Of a DNA stretch of 39,537 nucleotides, positions 8,848 to 17,800 are shown in pieces. The DNA lies in the NCBI RefSeq assembly GCF_000807855.2, contig NZ_JRYR02000003.1, positions 1-39,537 on the forward strand. Direction: 5' to 3'. This DNA is from Flammeovirga pacifica. Lineage in GTDB: Bacteria > Bacteroidota > Bacteroidia > Cytophagales > Flammeovirgaceae. Position numbers and translations under genes: made by a program. The first letter of the stretch is position 1. Every line of letters starts with the position of its first letter. The notes under the pieces were generated by a model. It made no database searches. It was not told where the DNA came from and saw only the letters and a program-made list of their open reading frames with translations.

Positions 8848-10419
8848 ATGAAAAAACATACATTAATAATAGTATGCTGTATCTTCTGTGTGCTTACTTT
8901 TTCGTGTCAACCTAAAAGTAATTTGAATACAGTAAAGAATGATATAGAAAAAAAGCCAAATATCATCTTCTTTTTTTCTGATGATCAATCGTATGATACG
9001 CAAAAAGATTTCGGTAATCCTGATGTCAAAACACCTAATTTAGATAGGTTAGCTGAGCATGGCCTATTATTTCAAAGACATTATAATACAACAGCAATCT
9101 GTATGGCAAGTAGAGCGAATGTCATGACAGGACAATTTGAATATAAGACTGGATGTAACTTCGATCATGGTTCGTTAGGTACAAAGCAATGGAGTACATC
9201 TTTTCCTTTAAAACTTAAAGAAGCAGGATATAAAGTAGGGTTTGGTGGAAAGTTTGGTTTTTCAGTATCAGATACTAACGAAGGATGGAAAAGAGAGGGA
9301 GAAGTAGCAAAAAAAGATTTTGATTTTTGGGTCGGAGGAACAGATCAAACAAAATACAAAACAGCAAAAAATAAATATTTAGCAAAGTATGCTGACAAAT
9401 ATCCCCATAGTACCAGAGCTTACGGAGCAGCAACAATTGATTTTATAAATGAATCAGTAAAAGAAGATAAACCTTTTTGCATGAGTGTGTTCTATAAAGC
9501 CCCACATCGTCCGGTTCAGCCAGATCCAATGTTTGATGATGTATATAAGAATACAGTTTTTCATAAACTACCTAATTATGGGAGAGTGGCAGGACAACAC
9601 TTAACAAAACACTCAAGACTAGGAAGACAATACCCTCGATTTGAAGAATGGGGATACTCAGAAGACGCGTCTTATCAAGAAGCATTAAGAAAGTATCATC
9701 AACTTATTTATGGAGTGGATTATTCAATAGGAATGGTATTAGAACAATTGGAAGCATTAGGAATTGATGATAATACGGTCATTATCTTTTCATCAGATAA
9801 TGGATATTTTAATGGATCACATGGTTTAGGATCTAAAGTACTCCCTTATGAGGAGGGAGCAAGAGTTCCATTAATTATCTATGACCCTAGACATAAGAAA
9901 AGCAATGAAAAAAGGAATACAAATATGATTACAGCAAACGTTGATATTCCAGCCACTATTCTTGATTTAGCAGGGGTAGAGATTCCAGAAATCTATGATG
10001 GGAAAAGTTTATTGCCGGCAATAAATACTCCAGATAAACCAGTAAGAAAATCACTTCCAATCATACAAGTATGGGGGCCAAAACAAACACATTGTCTAAC
10101 GGTATTGGATGAGCAGTTCAAATATATCTATTGGTTTTATAAAGATGAAAATGAACAACTAGTACCTACTGAAGAGCTATTTGATATTAAAAATGATCCT
10201 TATGAGCTAAAGAACCTTAGTCATGATCCTAAACATCTAGCTCAATTAGAAAAAATGAGAAAGTTGTATGACAAGCAAGTGCAGCATTGGAAATCGGAAG
10301 GTGTAAAATATAATGGATATGAAGAATACGAAACCCTTTTTGATAGATCAATTTCTTGGGATAATAAAGAAGTAACATTGTCAAAAATGATGGATACTAA
10401 AAAAGCACATCAATATTAA
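8848..10419 (+). CDS. S1-family sulfatase 1, lipoprotein (Cys-type)
   Basis: This 523-residue sulfatase would remove sulfate esters from oligosaccharides, probably in the periplasm or on the membrane. The signal peptide ends in a lipobox (LTFSC, Cys20). The metal-binding Asp pair is in SDDQ (residues 45-46). The formylglycine motif C-x-A-S-R is [11 protein letters not shown] at residues 85-95; Cys85 must be oxidised by a maturase not in this window. [12 protein letters not shown] carries the C-terminal DN motif. The usual GKWH block reads GGKFGF (Lys135 kept, His replaced by Gly137), unlike the other three sulfatases here, which marks a different subfamily. It is separated by one base from the following GH29 gene. 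The sulfate position it attacks cannot be read from the sequence. Confidence 0.92.
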   Translation: MKKHTLIIVCCIFCVLTFSCQPKSNLNTVKNDIEKKPNIIFFFSDDQSYDTQKDFGNPDVKTPNLDRLAEHGLLFQRHYNTTAICMASRANVMTGQFEYKTGCNFDHGSLGTKQWSTSFPLKLKEAGYKVGFGGKFGFSVSDTNEGWKREGEVAKKDFDFWVGGTDQTKYKTAKNKYLAKYADKYPHSTRAYGAATIDFINESVKEDKPFCMSVFYKAPHRPVQPDPMFDDVYKNTVFHKLPNYGRVAGQHLTKHSRLGRQYPRFEEWGYSEDASYQEALRKYHQLIYGVDYSIGMVLEQLEALGIDDNTVIIFSSDNGYFNGSHGLGSKVLPYEEGARVPLIIYDPRHKKSNEKRNTNMITANVDIPATILDLAGVEIPEIYDGKSLLPAINTPDKPVRKSLPIIQVWGPKQTHCLTVLDEQFKYIYWFYKDENEQLVPTEELFDIKNDPYELKNLSHDPKHLAQLEKMRKLYDKQVQHWKSEGVKYNGYEEYETLFDRSISWDNKEVTLSKMMDTKKAHQY

Positions 10420-10420
10420 A

Positions 10421-11920
10421 ATGAAAAAGATAATATATAAAACAGTTATTTCCTCTTTAGTATTGGGTGTCTTAGGATGTAGCCAAATAATAAAGAAGGA
10501 AAACAAAGAGGAAACTAAGTTTCATGAACTTTCTTATGAAGAAATGACTGCATCAAAATCCAAAGCAATTGAAGATTTTAATGATGCAAAATATGGAATG
10601 TTTATCCACTGGGGACTCTATTCTATTCCTGCAGGAATATGGAAAGGTAAGAAAATGGAAGAATTAACGGGCCCCAGAGTAGCAGAATGGATACAATATG
10701 GTGCAAGAATTCCTAGAGCTGAATATGCAAAACTTGCCGACCAATTTAACCCTGTTGATTTTGATGCGGAAGCTATTGTAAAGTTGGCCAAACAGGCGGG
10801 TATGAAATACATTGTACTGGGTGCCAAACATCATGATGGGTTTGCAATGTATGATTCTAAAGTCAGTAAGTTTGATGTAATTGATGCAACCCCTTACTCT
10901 AAAGATATTATACAACAGTTATATGATGCGTGTCAAAAACATGACATTGGCTTTGGTTTATATTATTCACACAATATAGATTGGATGGATGGTAATGACT
11001 GTGGTTATGCTGAGTATAAGACGACAGGGTTAGAAATGAATAAGAAAGCACAAAGGAAAATGGGTGTCAATTCATGGGATCCTAGTCCAAATACGTTTTC
11101 AGAATATCTAGACAATAAAGCATACCCTCAGGTAAAAGAGCTTTTGACAAAATTCCCTAACATGAAAATGCTATGGTATGATATGGGACATTATGTGACA
11201 CCTGAACAAAGTCATAAGTTCTACAAAATTGCCTATGATTTACAACCTAATTTGCTCATTAATTCTAGAGTAGGAAATGGGTTAGGTGATTTTGATATTC
11301 CTGGTGATAATAAAATACCTAAAGTTCATTTGGCTATAACAAAACCTTGGCAAACTGTAGGAACTACCAATAATTCATGGGGATATAAATCTTATGATAA
11401 TGATTGGAAATCAGTAAAAGAATTGCTTTTCTGGGTAACTGAAATAGTAAGTAAAGGAGGGAATTATATGCTAAACATCGGCCCAAAAGCATCTGGAGAA
11501 GTTCCTCAACAATCTGTAGAAAATTTGTTAGCAGTTGGTGAATGGTTGAAGGTAAATGGTGAAGCAATCTATGATACTGATAAATGGACTGTAACGCATG
11601 AAGGACCAACGAATCTAGAAATGAATGGTACCGTTGCAAGGGCAAAAAAGGAAATGAAAATCGAATTTACTTCTGAGGATTTTTGGTATACAAAAAAAGG
11701 AAATAGTCTCTATGCTATTGCTTTAGAATATCCAAAAGAGAAAATACTATTGAAAAGTGTAGTAGGTGAGGTAGCTACAGTAGAATCTGTGACAATGCTT
11801 GGGCATGATAAACCATTAACATGGAGACAGACGAAAGAAGGATTAGTAGTTAATCTTGATAACACAGTGATAAATAGTAACGGGTATGCACTGAAAATTA
11901 ATTTAAGTAATTCACTATAA
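10421..11920 (+). CDS. GH29 alpha-L-fucosidase-like lipoprotein 1
   Basis: This 499-residue protein would release alpha-L-fucose, or a close relative such as sulfated fucose or L-galactose, by retaining hydrolysis. The signal peptide ends in a lipobox (GVLGC, Cys20). The GH29 barrel shows [34 protein letters not shown], the nucleophile motif LWYDMG (Asp254) and [12 protein letters not shown]-terminal beta-sandwich follows from about residue 390, giving normal family length. At Q311 ([14 protein letters not shown]) the residue aligns with a Glu in the neighbouring GH29 enzyme, at a distance from the nucleophile where several GH29 enzymes place their acid/base. Catalysis may therefore be altered. 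It is tightly spaced with sulfatase 1 (1 base) and GH29 enzyme 2 (12 bases), which indicates one operon. Confidence 0.92.
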   Translation: MKKIIYKTVISSLVLGVLGCSQIIKKENKEETKFHELSYEEMTASKSKAIEDFNDAKYGMFIHWGLYSIPAGIWKGKKMEELTGPRVAEWIQYGARIPRAEYAKLADQFNPVDFDAEAIVKLAKQAGMKYIVLGAKHHDGFAMYDSKVSKFDVIDATPYSKDIIQQLYDACQKHDIGFGLYYSHNIDWMDGNDCGYAEYKTTGLEMNKKAQRKMGVNSWDPSPNTFSEYLDNKAYPQVKELLTKFPNMKMLWYDMGHYVTPEQSHKFYKIAYDLQPNLLINSRVGNGLGDFDIPGDNKIPKVHLAITKPWQTVGTTNNSWGYKSYDNDWKSVKELLFWVTEIVSKGGNYMLNIGPKASGEVPQQSVENLLAVGEWLKVNGEAIYDTDKWTVTHEGPTNLEMNGTVARAKKEMKIEFTSEDFWYTKKGNSLYAIALEYPKEKILLKSVVGEVATVESVTMLGHDKPLTWRQTKEGLVVNLDNTVINSNGYALKINLSNSL

Positions 11921-11932
11921 AATTGATTGAAA

Positions 11933-13063
11933 ATGAAAATTAAAAATATAAAATGGATGGTTGTAGGCATTTTGACTATCATCCTATTTTCAAAGTTTAC
12001 AGTATTTAAAAAAGAATCAAAAGCAGAAGTTCCATCTTATCTTAAGGGATATGAAGAAGCATATGCTGAAAATCCTCGAGAGGCAGCAAAACAGTGGTTC
12101 CAAGAAGCAAAATTTGGCCTTTTTATTCACTATGGTTTATACAGCTTGTTAGAAGGATATTATGGAGAGGTTCATTCAAAGCCAGCGGAATGGGTACAGC
12201 TTAGAGCTAAAATACCTGTAGCGGAATATGAAAAATTAGCTTCTCAATTTACAGCGGAGAACTTTGATGCTGATTTTATTACTGATTTGGCACTTGAAGC
12301 AGGAATGAAATACATAAATATTACGACTAGACATCACGATAGTTTCTCTCTATTCGATACAGAATATTCAAATTTTAAAAGTATAAATAGTGCTGCAAAA
12401 AGAGATTTGATTGCGGAGTTAGCAGAGCAATGTGAAAAGAAAGGATTAGGCCTTTTCTTTTATTATTCACACGGTAGAGATTGGAAACATCCTCATGCTC
12501 CACATAATGAAGAATTCAAAAGTTCAGCAAGACCTAAATACGACCAAAAGCAACCTGAATATAAGTATGGCAGTGAGCATGATTTGGATATTTATATCGA
12601 GTTTATGAAAAATCAGATCACCGAATTACTGACAAATTATGGTGCTGTGGCAGGGATATGGTTAGATGGTAGAGGAGTAATTCGTAAACATCCAAATGGT
12701 GCAGAAAGGTTGAAAATTCAAGAATTGTATGATCATATTCATTCATTACAACCTCAGGTTTTGGTCTCTTTTAAACAAGGAGTGATTGGTACTGAAGACT
12801 TTAAAGCACCAGAGAGAAAATACAAAAGAGAGGGGGACGAGATATTAGAAATTTGTAATACAATGCAACCTTATGCATGGGGATATGATAGAGATAATGA
12901 TATTGGACATAAAACGCCAGATGAGGTAATGTCTATGTTGAACCATGCGGACAGTATGAATGCCAACTTATTATTAAATATTGGGCCCCTTCCTGATGGT
13001 AGTGTTTTTCCAGATGATATTACCACATTAAGAGAAGTTGGTAAAAGATTGAAGACACAATAG
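11933..13063 (+). CDS. GH29 alpha-L-fucosidase-like enzyme 2, single-domain
   Basis: A TTG at 11927 lies two codons upstream, but the ATG at 11933 is the natural start and gives 376 residues. One N-terminal hydrophobic segment (residues ~8-24) acts as a signal or membrane anchor, so the enzyme is periplasmic. GH29 motifs are clear: FGLFIHYGLYS, TRHHDSFSLFD, LGLFFYYSHGRDW, nucleophile GIWLDG (Asp245), FKAPERK, and EICNTM with Glu306, 61 residues after the nucleophile. LLLNIGPLPDGS ends the barrel. It stops soon after (KRLKTQ), so it lacks the C-terminal beta-sandwich seen in enzyme 1. It is last in the susCD1-sulfatase-GH29-GH29 unit and is followed by a terminator. Confidence 0.9.
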   Translation: MKIKNIKWMVVGILTIILFSKFTVFKKESKAEVPSYLKGYEEAYAENPREAAKQWFQEAKFGLFIHYGLYSLLEGYYGEVHSKPAEWVQLRAKIPVAEYEKLASQFTAENFDADFITDLALEAGMKYINITTRHHDSFSLFDTEYSNFKSINSAAKRDLIAELAEQCEKKGLGLFFYYSHGRDWKHPHAPHNEEFKSSARPKYDQKQPEYKYGSEHDLDIYIEFMKNQITELLTNYGAVAGIWLDGRGVIRKHPNGAERLKIQELYDHIHSLQPQVLVSFKQGVIGTEDFKAPERKYKREGDEILEICNTMQPYAWGYDRDNDIGHKTPDEVMSMLNHADSMNANLLLNIGPLPDGSVFPDDITTLREVGKRLKTQ

Positions 13064-13108
13064 ACAGTAACAAGAGTTTAATTCCTATTTAAACCAATAA
13101 CTAGCACA

Positions 13109-13138
13109 ACCCCATACGTAACAGTGTGGGGTATTTTC
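13109..13138 (+). terminator. Rho-independent terminator after GH29 enzyme 2
   Basis: ACCCCATAC (13109-13117) pairs with GTGTGGGGT (13124-13132; one G-U) around a 6-base loop, followed by ATTTTC. The T-tract is short but the GC-rich stem sits correctly between genes. Confidence 0.7.
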
Positions 13139-13178
13139 ATTTTGAATGTTATTGATAAAAATAAACTAATCTATAGCT

Positions 13179-14651
13179 ATGAAAAGAGAACTCATCTACT
13201 TACTATTATGCATATTACAGTTACAAGCAATCGCACAAGACAAACAACCTAACATCTTATTTATTTTTGCGGATGACCAGTGTTATCAGACCACAAAGGC
13301 AGGAGGTAACAACGAAATTAAAATGCCGAATTTAGATAAGTTGGCAGATCAAGGAGTACATTTTTCCCACGCCTATAATATGGGATCTTGGAGTGCAGCG
13401 GTTTGTATGGCAAGTAGAACAATGTTGAATACAGGAAAAACAGTTTGGAATGCACATCAATTCATAAAAAATAAAAACACAGAAGCGTATTGGAGTAAAA
13501 TGATGAGTAATGCTGGATACACGACTTATTTTACAGGAAAATGGCATTTAAAAATAGAAGTTGAAAAATTATTCGACCATGTAAAACATCCAAGACGAGG
13601 TATGCCTTCTGATCATTGGAATAAAGAAGTTTATTCTCGTATAAAAGAAGCTGTTAGAAAAGGGGAGGATACCCAAAGTGCAATGCCATTTGGTTATGCA
13701 CGACCTAAAAATGAAGAAGATCAATCTTGGTTACCTTGGGATAAAAGTAATGGAGGATATTGGGAAGGGGGAACACATTGGAGTGAAGTTGTAGCCAATG
13801 ATGCCATTGAATTTATCGACCATGCAAAAAAGGAGGAGAAACCATTTTTCATGTATGTGGCTTTTAACGCAGGTCACGACCCACGTCAATCCCCAAAAGA
13901 GTTTATTGAGATGTATCCATTAGAAAACATAAAAGTACCAGAGACATTTCAACCAGAATATCCACAACATAACGAATTAAAAATTGGTCCTTCGTTGAGG
14001 GATGAAGCCTTGGCTCCTTTTCCTCGAACGGAACATGCCGTCAAAGTCCATAGACAGGAATACTATGCTCTTCTTTCTCATATGGATCAACAAATTGGTA
14101 GAATATTAGAGCATCTTAAAACAACAAATCAGCTAGAAAATACATACATTATTTACACCGCAGATCATGGTTTAGCTGTAGGAAATCATGGTCTCCTAGG
14201 GAAACAAAATATGTACGATCATTCTTTACGAGTACCTTTATTTATTATAGGACCTAGCTTATCAAAGCAGAAGATAGAGGCTGATATTTATATTCAAGAT
14301 ATCATGCCTACCTGTTTAGAATTAGCAGGAAATGCTACTGAAACGGAGTTTAACAGTTTACTTCCTTTTCTTAATGATGAAAGCAAAACATCTTATTACG
14401 ATGGTATTTATTCAGGTTTAATGAATACACAAAGAGCGATTAGAAAAGACAATTACAAATTAATCGTTTATCCTACCATACAGAAAGAGTTACTTTTTGA
14501 TTTAGAAAAAGATCCAAATGAATTAGAAAACCTAGCTTCATCAAAAGCCCACAAGAAGATTAAAAAAGAATTATTTAAAAGCCTATTGAAATTGCAAGAG
14601 GAGTTGAATGACCCATTGGAGTTGAAGAATATAAATAGGGATGAAATATAA
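13179..14651 (+). CDS. S1-family sulfatase 2 (Cys-type), periplasmic
   Basis: The product is a 490-residue sulfatase with an ordinary signal peptide (cleavage near QAIA-QDK) and no lipobox. Metal-binding Asp residues are in ADDQ (32-33). The formylglycine motif is CMASRTMLNTG (Cys76). GKWHLK carries the Lys/His pair, and TADHGLAVGNHGLLGKQ is the C-terminal active-site block, of the kind seen in iduronate- and choline-sulfatase-like S1 proteins. LFDLEKDPNELENLA is the usual C-terminal sulfatase motif. It begins 41 bases after a terminator, so it probably has its own promoter or depends on read-through; no clear TAnnTTTG was found. The substrate is unknown beyond a sulfated glycan. Confidence 0.91.
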   Translation: MKRELIYLLLCILQLQAIAQDKQPNILFIFADDQCYQTTKAGGNNEIKMPNLDKLADQGVHFSHAYNMGSWSAAVCMASRTMLNTGKTVWNAHQFIKNKNTEAYWSKMMSNAGYTTYFTGKWHLKIEVEKLFDHVKHPRRGMPSDHWNKEVYSRIKEAVRKGEDTQSAMPFGYARPKNEEDQSWLPWDKSNGGYWEGGTHWSEVVANDAIEFIDHAKKEEKPFFMYVAFNAGHDPRQSPKEFIEMYPLENIKVPETFQPEYPQHNELKIGPSLRDEALAPFPRTEHAVKVHRQEYYALLSHMDQQIGRILEHLKTTNQLENTYIIYTADHGLAVGNHGLLGKQNMYDHSLRVPLFIIGPSLSKQKIEADIYIQDIMPTCLELAGNATETEFNSLLPFLNDESKTSYYDGIYSGLMNTQRAIRKDNYKLIVYPTIQKELLFDLEKDPNELENLASSKAHKKIKKELFKSLLKLQEELNDPLELKNINRDEI

Positions 14652-14670
14652 GATAAACACCTCTTGACCT

Positions 14671-14700
14671 AAATAAGCAAAGACAAAATGAAAATGAGCA
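14671..14700 (+). promoter_or_regulatory. Possible half-site pair upstream of beta-helix enzyme 2
   Basis: AAATAAGCA (14671-14679) and AAAATGAGCA (14691-14700) end in AAGCA and GAGCA exactly 21 bases apart, about two helical turns, as expected for AraC-type half-sites. The second resembles GAAATGAGCA at 1227-1236 upstream of the paralogous gene. The sequence is short and AT-rich, so chance similarity is possible. Nothing else recognisable was seen in 14652-14863. Confidence 0.25.
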
Positions 14701-14863
14701 ATTCGAAATGATAGAATTAATGCACTTTTGACATCAGCTCACTTCAATAAACATTACAACTAACTGAAATAGACATTGAGATTTACCAGCTAGACTCTCT
14801 ATGATTATTAATAACCAGCAACTCTTCAATGAAATGAATTAATAACTATACTAAATTTTTGAA

Positions 14864-17800
14864 ATGAAAAGATTATTGTTACTACTATTTTACTTTTTAA
14901 GCTTTTCTTCATTTGCAACTACCTATTATGTATCTCCGGAAGGAGACAACACCAAGGATGGACGCTCAGAGGAAAATGCGTTTAAGATGGTCCAATTTGC
15001 TATAGATGCAATGAACGCAGGAGATACACTCATTGTAATGGATGGCTTATATATGAGTCGAACCTTTAAATTAAAATCAGACATTGTTATTAAGGCACAG
15101 CATCCTAGGAAAGCTGTATTTAGTGGACTTGAAAAAGTGAATGGGAACTTTGAAGAACATGCACCAAATATCTATAAAACGTCAATTGATGGGAACCCAA
15201 AGCAAGTTTTCTTTAACAATCAACCGATGAGTTGGGCATCTTGGCCGAATGTAAAATGGTCTCAAAATTGGAAAGAAGATAAAAAATGGGCAACGGCAAC
15301 TACTGGTACTGGCCCAGGTGTTTTAACCTCTAATCAGTTTAATGAAATAAATAATCTGAATTTAGAAGAAGGGTATTGTTTTATTCGTTATGGGAAAGGA
15401 AATAGTTGTTATAGCAGAAAAATAGAGTCATTTGATGGCACTATTTTAAATTGGAATGACGACAATTTCTATACTTCAAAATACACAGGAGAAGATGGTT
15501 GGAGAGGCTCAGCAGAAGCACTTCTTTCAATGGATGAATCTCATGATTGGCACCCCAATAAATCAAAATTCTTTTTAGCAGGAGATCTAGATTTATTAGA
15601 TGCAGAAAGAGAATGGTTTGTTGAAAATAACACTTTATACTTGTACCCTATCAACGGTGTTCACCCTAATGATGCTCAAATTTTTACTCAAGTGGTGGAT
15701 TACTCTATCAATGAAGAAGAGCCACTTTCAAATATTACTATTGAAGGAGTCGATTTTGTAGGTACTTCTGTCAAATTTGGAAACGCGTTAAATTCAAATA
15801 TTCATTTTAGTGATGTTCATTTCAGTTATATAGGAGGAGCTTTATTATTTATTGATCGCGTAGAAAGTGATAAAGTAGATAAACCAATCTTTGTAAAAGG
15901 AACGGGTATTTCTTTTGAAAAATGTCTTTTTGCAGGAGCGCAGAATACAGCTTTAAGTGTTGAGGGAGGAGATATATTAGTAGAGAATTGTGTTTTTATG
16001 GAAAACAATAGACATGCTAATTTTGAAAGTAGAGCCTTATTGATTGATGCATTAGGAACTTATAAAGTTACAAAAAACACCTTTTTTAATAATTGTTCCG
16101 ATGCTATACGGGTAACAGTTGATAATAATTTTATAGAATCAGCTACCCCTGAAATTTCTTACAATAATGTCTTTAATGGTGGAAAATATAATAGTGATGT
16201 TTCTGGGATTTATATGCCTTTGAAATCACAAAAATATGTGGAAGTCCATCATAATTGGGTGCATAATATGCATGGAACTTCATTTCGTCTAGATTTAGTT
16301 GGAAAGGAGTTAAGTCTGCATCACAATGTATTTTGGGCCTCGAAAAGAGGAATGAGTATAGAAGGACATGGACAGTTTAATATTTATAATAATACCGATT
16401 TACATAATGAGGTTCCCAGTGATTTGACGAGAAATGTACTCGATCATGCTGGTAGTAGTGATGCGAGTAATGAAACAAATTTTCCTCCTATAAATGATTG
16501 GAATGTATTAAATAACCTAGTAGAACATTTCAATGATAGAGTAGGCCCAAGAGAAAAAAGCTTTTATACTGAGCAAAGAGATGCTGGGTTAGTACATAAC
16601 TTAAGAGCTTCTACCGATATTATTTCTGTTGTTGACAGAGGAGATATACAAGGAAATCTTATAGGTGAACGCCGTGATATTTTTGTCAATGGAAATCTTT
16701 CAAACTTAAATGTAATTCCAACAGATCCTGTTATTAAAAACGGAGAAAGTTCTAATGCTCAGCTTGTCTCTGAAAATGTCACAGATTTGGATTCTTTTAG
16801 AGGTGCTTATGCGTTACAAGGTCAAGGTGATGAATGGATTACGGGTAGTGATTGGATGCCTAATAGCTTAGGTGTTTTAACGAGTGTTGCTTCATCTGAA
16901 TCTTTTGCGAAAGATAATTATTCTACATCATATACCCCTGAATTTACTGTTAGTGAACTTCCATTTTCTACATTAAACCATCACCCTGTTGCGGTTGTGG
17001 GGGAAGATCAACTTGTTCAAGAGGGAACATTAGTAACATTAGATGCTTCTATGTCTACAGATGTAGATATTGAAGATTCCCTCTCTTATAAATGGTCAGC
17101 TCCTGAGGGGATTCAATTAAATGACGCTTCTTTGGCTCAACCTAGGTTTATAGCACCCAATGTAGATGGAATTACTTCTTATATTTTTTCAGTTGTTGTT
17201 AATGATGGACATGTAGATTCAGCACCTAAAAATGTGATTGTAGAAGTAGAAAACAATCCATTAATTCAGGAAGTAAATGTGGAGATTAAAGCACTTCAAG
17301 ATCATGATTATGGAATTAATAATATTGCAACTATGGTTTCTGAAACTCAAACGGGGCCTGATGGATTAGCTACTTATCAAATTGCTTTGGATGTAATTCC
17401 TACAACTGGTAATGGTATAAAAAGTGGCTACTCAAGTGGTGTTGCAACGGCTAACTCTTGGGGTATTTCTACTAATTCTGGAGAAACAACAGACATGATG
17501 TTTGTAGGTGAAGAACAACAATTTGTAGAAAGTATCGAAAATGTTAGAGTAATCAATTTTAGTGCAAATGGTGGAATGCATACACTAGCTGATTTTCAAA
17601 ATTTATCAATAAGTAAAATAAAGATAATAAATGCCCACTCGACCAACGACTTAGTGAAAATTAAATTTGATAGTTTTAGCTATGAATTAGGTTATTTTGA
17701 TGATAAAACACAGAGTTTAAAGCTTGAAGCCATAACGGGAAAACAACCTTTATTAGATTTCAAACTTGGAACAGGAACATCTTATGTTGATTCATTAAAC

